DNA of 64,000 bases, taken from contig ONLW01000007.1 in NCBI GenBank assembly GCA_900318835.1, positions 24,070 through 88,069 of the forward strand, written 5' to 3'. Below the pieces are notes generated by a model, which saw only the letters and a program-made list of their open reading frames with translations, made no database searches and was not told the origin of the DNA. A program made the position numbers and the translations under genes. This document shows, piece by piece, positions 1 to 8,307 of this stretch. How positions within the stretch are numbered: position 1 is the first letter of the stretch; every line of letters starts with the position of its first letter. The DNA comes from an uncultured Bacteroidales bacterium. Its GTDB lineage: Bacteria; Bacteroidota; Bacteroidia; Bacteroidales; P3.

Positions 1-867
1 AAATCAATAATAGGAGAACATTCAACTAATAATCTTTCTTTTGATTCGAAATACATCAGTCATATTTTAGGTAATATCATTTTAATGTTAGATCTGGCGA
101 CAAACGATTTGTCACCAGAATGTATAACAAAAATTTATGAAATAGCTATTTTGGAATGGCATTTGTTGTACAATGATGGAAATGTTATTACTGCATTGAG
201 CCATCTTGTGAACAAATATCCTCCCAATGAGGATGTCGCAAAAAAACTTCTTAACAATTGTGTTCACACACCTTATATAGCAAATAAAAATTTAACATTC
301 TCTGTTGCAAAATTGCTGACGGCATCAGGTTACCAGTATCCGAACACTTTAGAAGACTCTTACCTGATGGGTGATTATGGCTGGAATGGTTATGCTCTTT
401 ATAAAGTGCTCCACAAAAAAGTTAGGGCACATTATGTTTCTCTGTTACAGAAATCTTCAAAGGATTTGTTTGAATATTCAAACATTCTTCTTCTTCTTAA
501 AGTCAAAATAAAAGATGAAAACCAATTCGGAACACTTTTGAACAAGGTAAAAATTGCGAAAGGATCAAGTAATGAAAGGAAGTGGGCTCTTATTTCTAAT
601 CTTGCTAGATTAAGAAAAGACCGAAGGTTTTCGAATATTCATAGCATATTAGACGAATTTGGAGAAAAACATAAGGAATATCTTTTTTTAATGAATCCTA
701 CGAAATATGACATAATTGAAGAAATAGAACCTATATGGATGTTAGCCTGCACAAGAAAGGAATTGAAAGAATTGTTAAAAAATGAAGTTTTAAGAAAGAA
801 AATGAAAGACTATATTATCTCTGATGCGGGACGACAGTATTTTGATTCAATTTTCCCCCTATTATAA
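1..867 (+). CDS. hypothetical protein, 5' end outside window
   Basis: The reading frame is open from base 1, so the gene begins upstream of the window; the first internal ATG is at 85 and gives 260 residues. I do not recognise the family. The product is rich in Lys, Leu, Asn and Ile, looks mostly helical, and has no signal peptide or membrane segment in the visible part. Its AT-rich codon use is unlike the GC-rich genes that follow and resembles accessory or defence-island genes. The next gene starts 79 bases downstream on the same strand. Only the coding frame itself is well supported. Confidence 0.6.
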   Translation, partial: KSIIGEHSTNNLSFDSKYISHILGNIILMLDLATNDLSPECITKIYEIAILEWHLLYNDGNVITALSHLVNKYPPNEDVAKKLLNNCVHTPYIANKNLTFSVAKLLTASGYQYPNTLEDSYLMGDYGWNGYALYKVLHKKVRAHYVSLLQKSSKDLFEYSNILLLLKVKIKDENQFGTLLNKVKIAKGSSNERKWALISNLARLRKDRRFSNIHSILDEFGEKHKEYLFLMNPTKYDIIEEIEPIWMLACTRKELKELLKNEVLRKKMKDYIISDAGRQYFDSIFPLL

Positions 868-946
868 TAAGGTAATAATTACAAGAAACTATTTGTATTT
901 TAGGGTGTTATATTAATAGATACCAAAGAGATTAAAAAAATTAGAT

Positions 947-1576
947 ATGGAATATGGAATAGTTTATCTTTTAACAAACCCAGTGATGCCTGGTTTGGTC
1001 AAGATAGGGATGACCGCACAGGAGGATATCGACAAACGGATGCGGGACCTTTATACAACGGGAGTTCCTGTGCCGTTTGAATGTAAGTTTGCGTGTAAGG
1101 TCAAGAAAAGTGACTGCCTCAAGATAGAGAAAGCGTTGCACAAGGCTTTCGACCCGCAACGAATCAACCAGAACCGTGAATTCTTCCGCATCAACGTGGA
1201 ACAGGCCCAGGCAATATTGGAACTCTTTCATCATGAAGATGTGACGGAAGATGTGAGCGAGGAAATCCAAAACGACCTTACCGATGAAGACAAGGCCGCC
1301 AGTTCCAAAGCACAATCCAAACGGCCAATGTTGAATTTCTTCGAAATGGGATTTAGGAAAGGTGATGTCCTTGTCTGGAAAGACGACCCTTCAAAATCCG
1401 TCACAATCATATCAGAACGCAAAGTTATCTACGACGGAGAAGAGACCTCGATAAGTGCCTTATCGGCAAAACTGAAGGGATACAACGTCAAGCATATCGC
1501 CCCCGGTGCACATTGGCTTTTCAACGACAAACTATTAAGCGACATCTACGACGAGACATATCCATTTGAGGAATAG
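947..1576 (+). CDS. GIY-YIG (T5orf172-type) protein with C-terminal RAMA-like domain
   Basis: 209 residues. Residues 3-23 (GIVYLL ... LVKIGMT) are the GIY-YIG core as found in the T5orf172/MUG113 branch; an Arg near residue 31 and the Glu of NREFFRI near 78 fit the catalytic Arg and Glu. Residues about 130-207, from FFEMGFRKGDVL through VIYDGEETSISALSAKL to the closing Trp, resemble the RAMA domain associated with restriction and modification enzymes. A nuclease fold joined to a DNA-modification-linked domain suggests a DNA-processing or defence role. That is inference; no methylase or other restriction gene is visible in the window. The preceding accessory gene is on the same strand. Confidence 0.72.
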   Translation: MEYGIVYLLTNPVMPGLVKIGMTAQEDIDKRMRDLYTTGVPVPFECKFACKVKKSDCLKIEKALHKAFDPQRINQNREFFRINVEQAQAILELFHHEDVTEDVSEEIQNDLTDEDKAASSKAQSKRPMLNFFEMGFRKGDVLVWKDDPSKSVTIISERKVIYDGEETSISALSAKLKGYNVKHIAPGAHWLFNDKLLSDIYDETYPFEE

Positions 1577-1629
1577 GCATTAGGAAGCCTGCTACAAAAA
1601 TAGCAACTCGTGATGGGTAAATTTACACT

Positions 1630-3420
1630 ATGGGACATTTTCTGCCGATAACGTTGGAGGAGGTGAAGCGCCTGGGATGGGAGCAGGTGGACGTGGTGCT
1701 GGTCACTGGCGACGCCTATATTGACCATCCGTCGTTTGGTACCGCGGTCATCGGGCGGACGCTGGAGGCGGCAGGGTACCGCGTGGCTATCATTCCGCAG
1801 CCCAACTGGCGCGACGACTTGCGCGACTTCCGCAAGTTCGGTGCCCCGAGGCTCTTCTTCGGCGTGACCAGCGGCGCTATGGACAGTATGGTGAACCACT
1901 ACACCGCCGCACGCCGCCTGCGCCACGACGACGCCTACACCCCCGGCGGCCAGGCGGGGTTCCGCCCCGACCGCGCCACCTATGTCTACTCGCGCATCCT
2001 CAAGCAGCTGTACCCCGACGTGCCGGTCGTCATCGCCGGCATCGAGGCCAGCATGCGCCGTCTGGCACACTACGACTACTGGGACGACAAGCTGTTTCCC
2101 AGCATCCTCATCGACACCCCTGCCGACCTGCTGAACTATGGCATGGGCGAGCGCACCACGCTCAAGATAGCTAAACTCCTCTCCGAAGGCAAAGGCATCG
2201 AGGCCTGCCACTCCCTCCCGCAAACAGCCTATATCGCCCATTCGCCCCATTTAACCGAGAATACCATCGAGCTCCATTCTTTCGAGGAGTGCCAGAAGAG
2301 CAAGCGCTGCGAGGCGGAGAATTATCAAATTATTGAACGTGAGAGCAACAAGATAGAGTGCGCGACGCTCGTCCAGCGTCACGGCGACCGCTATGTGATG
2401 GTGAACCCGCCCGAGCCGCCAATGACGACGGAGGAGGTGGATGCCAGTTTCGACCTGCCCTATCTGCGCCTGCCGCACCCCAAGTACAAGAAGCGCGGCC
2501 CCATCCCCGCCTTCGAAATGATACGCTGGAGCGTCAACACCCACCGCGGCTGCTTCGGCGGCTGCTCGTTCTGCACCATCAGCGCCCACCAGGGCAAGCA
2601 GATAGCCAGTCGCAGCGAGGAATCGATACTCAACGAGGTGAACCTCATCACCAACGACCCCGACTTCCACGGCGTGCTCACCGACCTCGGCGGTCCCTCG
2701 GCCAACATGTGGCGTATGAAAGGAAGAAACCTCGACCTCTGCCGCAAGTGCAGCCGCTACAGCTGCTCGATGCCAAGCATCTGCAAGAACCTCGACAGCG
2801 ACCACCGCCCCATGATAGCCCTTTTAAGAAAGGTGAATGCCAACCCCAAGGTAAAGCACCTCTACGTCGGCAGCGGTATCCGCTGCGACCTCTTTGCCGA
2901 GGGCAACGCCGGCTGGGAGTATTTCAAACAGGTGGTTGTCAATCACACCTCCGGCCGTCTGAAGGTGGCGCCGGAGCACACCTCCGACCATGTGCTGGCG
3001 CTCATGAGGAAACCCTCCTTCAACCTCTTCCGGGAGACAAAGCGCCGTTTCGACGAGATATGCAAACAGGCGGGATTGCGCTACCAGTTGATACCTTATT
3101 TCATCAGCAGCCACCCCGGCTGCCGTCTCGAGGATATGGCGCAACTGGCTGTGGATATGAAACAAATGGGCTACCGACTGGAGCAGATACAGGATTTCAC
3201 TCCCACCCCCATGACCCTCAGCACCGAGGCATACTATACTGGCATCGACCCTGCCACCATGAAGCCCGTCTACGTGGCCACCACCCCCGGCGACAAGGCC
3301 GACCAGCGCCGCCTCTTCTTCTTCTACAAGCCCGACCAGCAGCGCGACATCATCGCCAGCCTCCGCCGAAATAATCTCACACACTTCATTTCCAAGCTTT
3401 TCCCAGGAAAAGGGCGATAA
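1630..3420 (+). CDS. ygiQ: YgiQ family radical SAM protein
   Basis: 596 residues, close to the shorter members of the YgiQ (UPF0313) family. The N-terminal region (from MGHFLPITLEEVKRLGW) is the family's B12-binding-like domain. The radical SAM Fe-S motif CFGGCSFC lies at residues 308-315 (Cys 308, 312, 315) and should bind a 4Fe-4S cluster that cleaves S-adenosylmethionine. Further Cys residues (LCRKCSRYSC) near 375 are typical of the family. The substrate is not established. The ATG at 1630 is followed directly by the conserved start. Strong GC-rich codon bias; no gene nearby on the same strand suggests a pathway. Confidence 0.93.
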   Translation: MGHFLPITLEEVKRLGWEQVDVVLVTGDAYIDHPSFGTAVIGRTLEAAGYRVAIIPQPNWRDDLRDFRKFGAPRLFFGVTSGAMDSMVNHYTAARRLRHDDAYTPGGQAGFRPDRATYVYSRILKQLYPDVPVVIAGIEASMRRLAHYDYWDDKLFPSILIDTPADLLNYGMGERTTLKIAKLLSEGKGIEACHSLPQTAYIAHSPHLTENTIELHSFEECQKSKRCEAENYQIIERESNKIECATLVQRHGDRYVMVNPPEPPMTTEEVDASFDLPYLRLPHPKYKKRGPIPAFEMIRWSVNTHRGCFGGCSFCTISAHQGKQIASRSEESILNEVNLITNDPDFHGVLTDLGGPSANMWRMKGRNLDLCRKCSRYSCSMPSICKNLDSDHRPMIALLRKVNANPKVKHLYVGSGIRCDLFAEGNAGWEYFKQVVVNHTSGRLKVAPEHTSDHVLALMRKPSFNLFRETKRRFDEICKQAGLRYQLIPYFISSHPGCRLEDMAQLAVDMKQMGYRLEQIQDFTPTPMTLSTEAYYTGIDPATMKPVYVATTPGDKADQRRLFFFYKPDQQRDIIASLRRNNLTHFISKLFPGKGR

Positions 3421-3431
3421 AACCCCTCCGT

Positions 3432-3455
3432 AGAGACGCAGCAGGCTGCGTCTCT
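3432..3455 (+). terminator. GC-rich hairpin after ygiQ
   Basis: AGAGACGCAGC (3432-3442) pairs perfectly with GCTGCGTCTCT (3445-3455) across a 2-base loop, 12 bases after the ygiQ stop. No T-run follows, so it may act as a 3'-end stabiliser or weak terminator. Confidence 0.5.
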
Positions 3456-3484
3456 GCGGGGGAGGGGGAATTAGGTAGAAAGAG

Positions 3485-3597
3485 CTACCACCGACCTACC
3501 ATCACCCTATCATCTCCGACCATGGTAGGAGTTGGTAGGGAGTTGATACGGTGTTGGGTCGGTGTTGATAGGGAGTTGGTGCTTAGTATCAGGTAGT
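3485..3597 (+). repeat. 11-base-unit palindromic intergenic element, copy 1
   Basis: Copy 1 of a five-copy family. Two inverted halves meet at CCATGG (about 3530). The left half is made of complement-strand units and the right half of 11-base units such as GGTCGGTGTTG. It ends in a tail containing AGTATCAG that is shared with copies 2 and 5. This copy lies between converging ygiQ and the RND operon, unlike the other four, which lie upstream of genes. Confidence 0.75.
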
Positions 3598-3608
3598 TAG
3601 AAATGTTA

Positions 3609-3644
3609 AAAAAACCGCGATTTTCGGAAAAATCGCGGTTTTTT
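3609..3644. terminator. bidirectional terminator between ygiQ and the RND operon
   Basis: Perfect 16-base stem, AAAAAACCGCGATTTT (3609-3624) with AAAATCGCGGTTTTTT (3629-3644), loop CGGA. The A-run and T-run on the two sides let it terminate ygiQ on plus and the efflux operon on minus. Confidence 0.85.
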
Positions 3645-3670
3645 GATGAATGTTCGTAATCTGTTAAATA

Positions 3671-3720
3671 TCAGACCATTTGCTCGATATTCCATACAAA
3701 TGCCCTATTGGGGGCTTCAT
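3671..3720 (-). pseudogene. tail fragment of a second PII-like gene
   Basis: Read on minus, the last 16 codons before a TGA at 3671-3673 give NEAPNRAFVWNIEQMV. The intact neighbour ends NEEVGIRAFVWTIDQMV. The 50-base piece directly follows the stop of that gene, so it looks like the residue of a tandem paralogue whose body was deleted. It has no start and no coding sequence upstream. Confidence 0.7.
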
Positions 3721-4014
3721 TTAGACCATCTGGTCGATGGTCCAGACGAAGGCCCGGATACCGACCTCTTCGTTGCGCTTGTCGAGTTTGCGGACGGAGA
3801 GGAGGAGGTCCTCGACTTTGTCGTCCTCGACTACGGTCATGATGGCGTTGTTGAGTTCGGGCCAGGTGTGGGTGCCGCGGTGCGGGTCTCCGACTTCATG
3901 ACCACGGCCTTGCACGTTCTCCCAGAAGGTGAATCCGCGGATGCCGAGGGTGTCGAGCATGTATTCCACACGTTCGTTGTTGGCCTGATTGTATACTATT
4001 AAAACTGATTTCAT
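3721..4014 (-). CDS. small PII-like protein at the end of the RND operon
   Basis: 97 residues, no signal peptide. The order MKSVLIVYNQANNERVEYML, a central GRGHEVGDPHRGTHTWPE loop and the ending RAFVWTIDQMV recall PII/CutA-type ferredoxin-like trimers found beside RND efflux genes in Bacteroidales. A regulatory or metal/ligand-sensing role for the pump is inferred from position only. It starts 22 bases after the RND stop; that junction (4013-4048) is an array of four 9-base ATGGGTTTA-like units that includes the start codon of this gene and the stop of the pump. A fragment of a second copy follows it. Confidence 0.68.
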   Translation of the reverse strand: MKSVLIVYNQANNERVEYMLDTLGIRGFTFWENVQGRGHEVGDPHRGTHTWPELNNAIMTVVEDDKVEDLLLSVRKLDKRNEEVGIRAFVWTIDQMV

Positions 4015-4048
4015 GGGGTGAATGGGTTTAATGGGTTTATTGGGCGTT
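4013..4048. repeat. 9-base tandem array (ATGGGTTTA type) at the RND/PII junction
   Basis: Four 9-base units: ATGGGGTGA, ATGGGTTTA, ATGGGTTTA, TTGGGCGTT. The array covers the start codon of the PII-like gene (CAT at 4012-4014 on plus) and the stop of the pump gene. A related array lies inside the M20 peptidase gene at 13957-13983. Confidence 0.7.
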
Positions 4049-7000
4049 GTTGTCGAGTTCGATATTCATGAATACGAATTTCTTGCGTTCCTTCTCCTTC
4101 TTCTCGATGTCGCCACGGCGGTTGAAGACGCCGTAGAGGACGGGGACGATGATGAGAGTGATGAAGGTGGAGACCAGCAGACCGCCGATGACCACGAGAC
4201 CCATGGTGGTCCATATCTCCGAGCCCTCGGAGGTGGAGGTTGCCATGGGAATCATGCCGAGGATGGTGGTGAAGGCGGTCATCAACACGGGACGCAGACG
4301 GCTTTGGCCGCTGATGGCGATGGCCTCGTTGAGAGCTATGCCACGCTCGCGCATGAGGTTGATGTAGTCGACCAGCACGATACCGTTCTTCACCACGATG
4401 CCGATGAGGAGGATGAGGCCGAGGAGACCCACCATGTCGATGTTGTTCCCGGTGAAGAACATCATGAGCACCACGCCGCTGATGGCAAAGGGGATGGAGA
4501 ACATGATGATGAAGGGTTTGCTGAAGGACTCGAACTGCGAAGCCATGACGATGTAGACGAGCATGAGGATGAGCGCACCGAGCAAGCCCATGTCGCGTGT
4601 GGAATCTTGCTGGTCCTTGTAGTTACCGGCGAGGGCGACGTGAACCTCGGAGGGGATGTCCATCTGGTCGATTTCCTTTTGGACGCTTTGGGCCAGTTCC
4701 TGAAGCGAGGTGTTGAAAGGCATGACGGTGAGGGTGAGGTAGCGTTGGCGGTTCTTGCGCTCGATGGTGGGCGGGCACCAGTATTCCTCAACCTTGGCGA
4801 CCTCTTCAAGCTTGATAATCTTGCCGGTGGCTGTGGGGAGGGAGAGTTGCTCGATGTCGGAGATGGAGGAACGGTATTCCTCGCGGAGACGCACCACGAT
4901 GTTGTACTCCTCGCCGTCCTCTTTGAGGTATCCGGCGGCCATGCCGTTGACGCGGTTGCGAACATACATGGCCACAGTGGAGCCGTTGAGTCCGTGGAGG
5001 GCAAGTTTCTGCTTGTTGAAGGTGATTTTGAGTTCGGGACGGTCCTCGTCACGGCTGATTTTGGTGTCGCGGGCACCGGGAACGTTCTGTTCGACACGTT
5101 TTTTGAGTTCCTGAGTGAAGCGTGTGGTTTGGTCGAAGTCGTAGCCGTAGATCTCGACAGAGAGCGAGTTGTTGCTACCCATGCCGAAGCCACCCTGCGA
5201 GACTTGGAAGTTGACAATCTCGGGGTACTCGGCGAAGCACTGGCGGAGTTTTTCCTGGAGTTGGAAGATGGTCTCGTCGCGGTCGTACTTCTTGGTGCAG
5301 CGTACGGTCATGGAAATCTTGTTGTTGGTGGTGGAGTTGAAGAGGGCGGCAAAGCCTGCATCGTCGTTGGAGCCTGCCGAAGTGGATACCACAAGGACAT
5401 CCTTGCCGAGGATGCGGTAGATGTCGTCTTCCATGTGGCGTGCGGTCTTGAGGGTCTCCTCGATGCGTGTGCCGCGCTGCAGCTCGGCACTGACGCTGAT
5501 CTGGCCGTTATCCTGCATTTTCATGAAGTCCATACCAATCTTGCCGGCAAACAGAGGGATGAGAGTGACCACAAAGAATGCCAGAGCGATGAGGAGTGTG
5601 GCTTTCTTGTGGTGGAGACACCAGCGGAGGAGGTTGGCATAGGCCGCATCGACAGCGTTGAAGGCACGGATGACGGTGCGGTTGTAGAGGCTGTTATCGT
5701 GTTTGGCCTTGTAGGCCTCTTCCTCTTCTTTCTTGAAGAAGAAGGGACGCTCCTTGAGCATCTTGCTGGAGAGCATGGGGATGAGGGTGATGGCGGCACA
5801 GGTGGAGACGCAGACCACGATAGTAATGATCCAGCCCATCTCTTTCATGAAGATACCCATCATGCCGGGCAGCATGGTGAGAGGCACGAAGACGGCGACA
5901 AGCACCAAGGTGGTGGCGATGACGGAGGTCCACACCTCGTTGGTGGCGCAGATGGCGGCCTCGCGCGGATTCTCTCCGCGGTCGATATGCTTGGAGATGT
6001 TTTCCAAGACCACGATGGCATCGTCGACCACCATGCCGATGGCCACGGTCAGCGAGGCCAGTGATATGATATTCAGAGAACTGTCGGCGATGAGGAGGTA
6101 GATGAACGAGGTGACGAGGGAGATGGGGATGGTGAGGGATATGATGACGGTGGCGCGCCAGTTTCCGAGGAAGACGAGCACCACGATAACAACGAAGAGC
6201 AAAGCATAGAAGATACTCTCACTGAGGCCGTTGATGGCGTTGACAATCTCCTCGGAGCCATCGCGGATGAGGGTGGCCTCGATGTCGGGAGGCAGGGTCT
6301 TCTGGATACGCTCCATCTCGGCTTTCACCTCGCGGGCAATCTGGACGGTGTTGGCACCGGTTTGCTTCGAGATGATGATACGGGCACCGTCCTCACGGTT
6401 AATCTTCTCGTCGAGTGAGAGGTCCTTGATGGTGTCGCGCACGGTGGCGAGATCGCGCACAAAGACCTGTTTTCCGCTCATGGTGGTGGTGACGGCGATG
6501 TCTGCGATTTCAGAACTCTCGACATATTCACCCTTGACACGCATCTGGTACTGTTCCTTGCCCATCTTGACGGTGCCGGAGGCAAGGTCGAGGTTGTTGG
6601 CGCTGATGGCGTTGCCCACCTGCTCGACACTAAGACCATAGGCATCGAGTTGTTTGGGGTCGAGGTCGATATAAACATAGCGCTGAGGGGCACCGGAAAC
6701 GGTGATATTGCCGATGCCGTCGATGCGGTTAAGCTCGTTGACGACGTTGTCTTCAAGGATGCGGTCCAATCCTGAATAACTCTCTTTGGCGGTGAAACCG
6801 TAAATCATGACGGGCATGGCCGAGGAATTGAGCTTCAGGATCATGGGGCGGCTGACGCCGTCGGGCAGGTTGTCGAAGACCAGGTCGACGTAGGATCGGA
6901 TGTCGTTTAACGCTTCGTCGATGTTCTCGCCCCACTCGAACTCAAGGGTGACAACGGAGATGTTGTCCTTCGAGGTGGAGGTGATGTTCTTCAGTCCGTC

Positions 7001-7222
7001 GACAGAGTTGAGCGAGTTCTCGATGATTTTGGTGATATTGGTCTCGATGTCGCTGGCGTTGGCACCGGCGTAGGTGGTCATCACGGTGACGTATGGCGGG
7101 TCCATCTCGGGCATCTGGTCGATAGGCAGACGCATGAGTGAGAAGAGACCCAGCACAATGACGGCCACAAAGACCAGTCCCGTGGTGATGGGTTTATTGA
7201 TAGCGGTTTTGTAAATTGCCAT
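4037..7222 (-). CDS. RND multidrug efflux permease, HAE1/AcrB type
   Basis: 1061 residues, the usual length for AcrB/MexB-type inner-membrane pumps with 12 membrane segments and two large periplasmic loops. The N-terminus (MAIYKTAINKPITTGLVFVA) is the conserved first helix. The proton-relay motif GMVVDDAIVVLENI lies near residue 400, with the paired Asp residues of the fourth membrane segment intact. The second half has the matching GIVVKNGIVLVDYINLMRERG motif. It should export drugs or other small molecules by proton antiport with the adaptor and TolC protein encoded just upstream. The 47-base gap to the adaptor gene holds a 9-base CTAG array. Confidence 0.95.
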   Translation of the reverse strand: MAIYKTAINKPITTGLVFVAVIVLGLFSLMRLPIDQMPEMDPPYVTVMTTYAGANASDIETNITKIIENSLNSVDGLKNITSTSKDNISVVTLEFEWGENIDEALNDIRSYVDLVFDNLPDGVSRPMILKLNSSAMPVMIYGFTAKESYSGLDRILEDNVVNELNRIDGIGNITVSGAPQRYVYIDLDPKQLDAYGLSVEQVGNAISANNLDLASGTVKMGKEQYQMRVKGEYVESSEIADIAVTTTMSGKQVFVRDLATVRDTIKDLSLDEKINREDGARIIISKQTGANTVQIAREVKAEMERIQKTLPPDIEATLIRDGSEEIVNAINGLSESIFYALLFVVIVVLVFLGNWRATVIISLTIPISLVTSFIYLLIADSSLNIISLASLTVAIGMVVDDAIVVLENISKHIDRGENPREAAICATNEVWTSVIATTLVLVAVFVPLTMLPGMMGIFMKEMGWIITIVVCVSTCAAITLIPMLSSKMLKERPFFFKKEEEEAYKAKHDNSLYNRTVIRAFNAVDAAYANLLRWCLHHKKATLLIALAFFVVTLIPLFAGKIGMDFMKMQDNGQISVSAELQRGTRIEETLKTARHMEDDIYRILGKDVLVVSTSAGSNDDAGFAALFNSTTNNKISMTVRCTKKYDRDETIFQLQEKLRQCFAEYPEIVNFQVSQGGFGMGSNNSLSVEIYGYDFDQTTRFTQELKKRVEQNVPGARDTKISRDEDRPELKITFNKQKLALHGLNGSTVAMYVRNRVNGMAAGYLKEDGEEYNIVVRLREEYRSSISDIEQLSLPTATGKIIKLEEVAKVEEYWCPPTIERKNRQRYLTLTVMPFNTSLQELAQSVQKEIDQMDIPSEVHVALAGNYKDQQDSTRDMGLLGALILMLVYIVMASQFESFSKPFIIMFSIPFAISGVVLMMFFTGNNIDMVGLLGLILLIGIVVKNGIVLVDYINLMRERGIALNEAIAISGQSRLRPVLMTAFTTILGMIPMATSTSEGSEIWTTMGLVVIGGLLVSTFITLIIVPVLYGVFNRRGDIEKKEKERKKFVFMNIELDNNAQ

Positions 7223-7228
7223 ATCTTT

Positions 7229-7268
7229 CTAGTTTTTCTAGTATTACTAGTATGACTAGTATAACTGG
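7229..7268. repeat. 9-base CTAG array between adaptor and RND genes
   Basis: CTAG at 7229, 7238, 7247 and 7256 and CTGG at 7265: exactly 9 bases apart, with varying five-base spacers. It fills almost the whole gap between the adaptor stop and the RND start. Confidence 0.8.
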
Positions 7269-7269
7269 T

Positions 7270-8301
7270 TTATTCTACAATTTCTAACTTGTCTCCATCG
7301 ACTAGTCTAGCCTGACCGGTGACAACGAGGCGGTCGCCAGCCTTGATGGCTCCAGCTTCAACGGGGATGACCTCGATGCGGTCGTCAAAGCGCTGGCCAA
7401 GGGTCACGGCCACGCGGCGGGCCTGGTCTCCATCGGCAACAAATACATAACGGTCGTTCGAGCCGGTGAGTTTCAGCACACTCTGGTAGGGGACAACGAT
7501 AGCGTCGATTTCGCCAATGGCCAGAGTGGCACGTACATACATACCCGGACGGATCTTCTCACCGCTGTTGGGAATGTTGAGTTTGGCCTGGAAGGTGTGG
7601 CTGGCGGGGTCGACGGTGGGGTAGACAATCTCGATGGTGGCGGGGAAGGTCTTGCCTGGATAGATGTCGCTGGCGATGTCGACCTTCATGCCGGTCTTCA
7701 CCAAGGGGAAGTAGGTCTCGGGGATGTTGATGATGGCTTTGAGGCGGCTGATTTGGGTCAGTGTGAGGATGGGCTGGCCGGCATACATCTCGCCGTCCTC
7801 ATAGTTCTTGGCGCTGATGACGCCGGCGAACTGGGCCTTGACAAAGGTGTTCTCGTTGAGGAAACGCTCGTTTTCCACCAGCTGGTCGTAGCCGGCCTTG
7901 GTCTGGTCGTAGACCTGCTGGCTGACGGAACCACTGGTTTTTAGGGCGGTGACGCGGTCGAGTTCGGTCTTGGTGGAGGCGAGGTTGATGCGGGTGGTGT
8001 TGAGTTGTGTTTGGTCCATGCGGACGAGCATGGAGCCTTTTTGCACGCGGCTGCCAACCTCAACATAGATGTGCTCAATGTGGCCGGTGACCGAGGGGGC
8101 GATGTTCATAGTCTCGTATCCTTCGAGGGTGGAAGAAAGTTCGAGGCTCTTGGCGATGCGCTCGCTTTCGAGGACCTGCACTTTGACCTTCTCGGCCTCT
8201 TTCTTTGTGGTGGTGGCTGCTTTGTCGCCACCTTTGCCGCCACAAGCCGTCATGGAGACGACGGCAAGGGCGATGGCTGCAATTCTGAAGTACTTGTTCA
8301 T
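7270..8301 (-). CDS. RND efflux periplasmic adaptor (membrane fusion protein), lipoprotein
   Basis: 343 residues with a lipoprotein signal peptide (lipobox VSMTACGG; Cys near residue 20). The order is as in MexA/AcrA adaptors: barrel-sandwich edge (GHIEHIYVEVGSRVQKGSML), a short alpha-hairpin (residues about 105-150), lipoyl return strand (ENTFVKAQFAGVISAKN) and beta-barrel. It should bridge the RND pump and the TolC-family channel across the periplasm. It starts 6 bases after the upstream channel gene stops, which supports one transcript. Confidence 0.93.
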   Translation of the reverse strand: MNKYFRIAAIALAVVSMTACGGKGGDKAATTTKKEAEKVKVQVLESERIAKSLELSSTLEGYETMNIAPSVTGHIEHIYVEVGSRVQKGSMLVRMDQTQLNTTRINLASTKTELDRVTALKTSGSVSQQVYDQTKAGYDQLVENERFLNENTFVKAQFAGVISAKNYEDGEMYAGQPILTLTQISRLKAIINIPETYFPLVKTGMKVDIASDIYPGKTFPATIEIVYPTVDPASHTFQAKLNIPNSGEKIRPGMYVRATLAIGEIDAIVVPYQSVLKLTGSNDRYVFVADGDQARRVAVTLGQRFDDRIEVIPVEAGAIKAGDRLVVTGQARLVDGDKLEIVE

Positions 8302-8307
8302 ATCGTA

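Noticed and set aside
2358-3374. 338-codon frame overlapping ygiQ on plus
   Set aside because: Arg/Pro/His-rich shadow in another frame of ygiQ, without family signal.
4022-6064. Long open frame of 680 codons on plus, opposite the RND gene
   Set aside because: Acidic, His/Glu/Val-rich composition typical of the antisense of a GC-rich gene; no start context, and the minus-strand RND permease is unmistakable.
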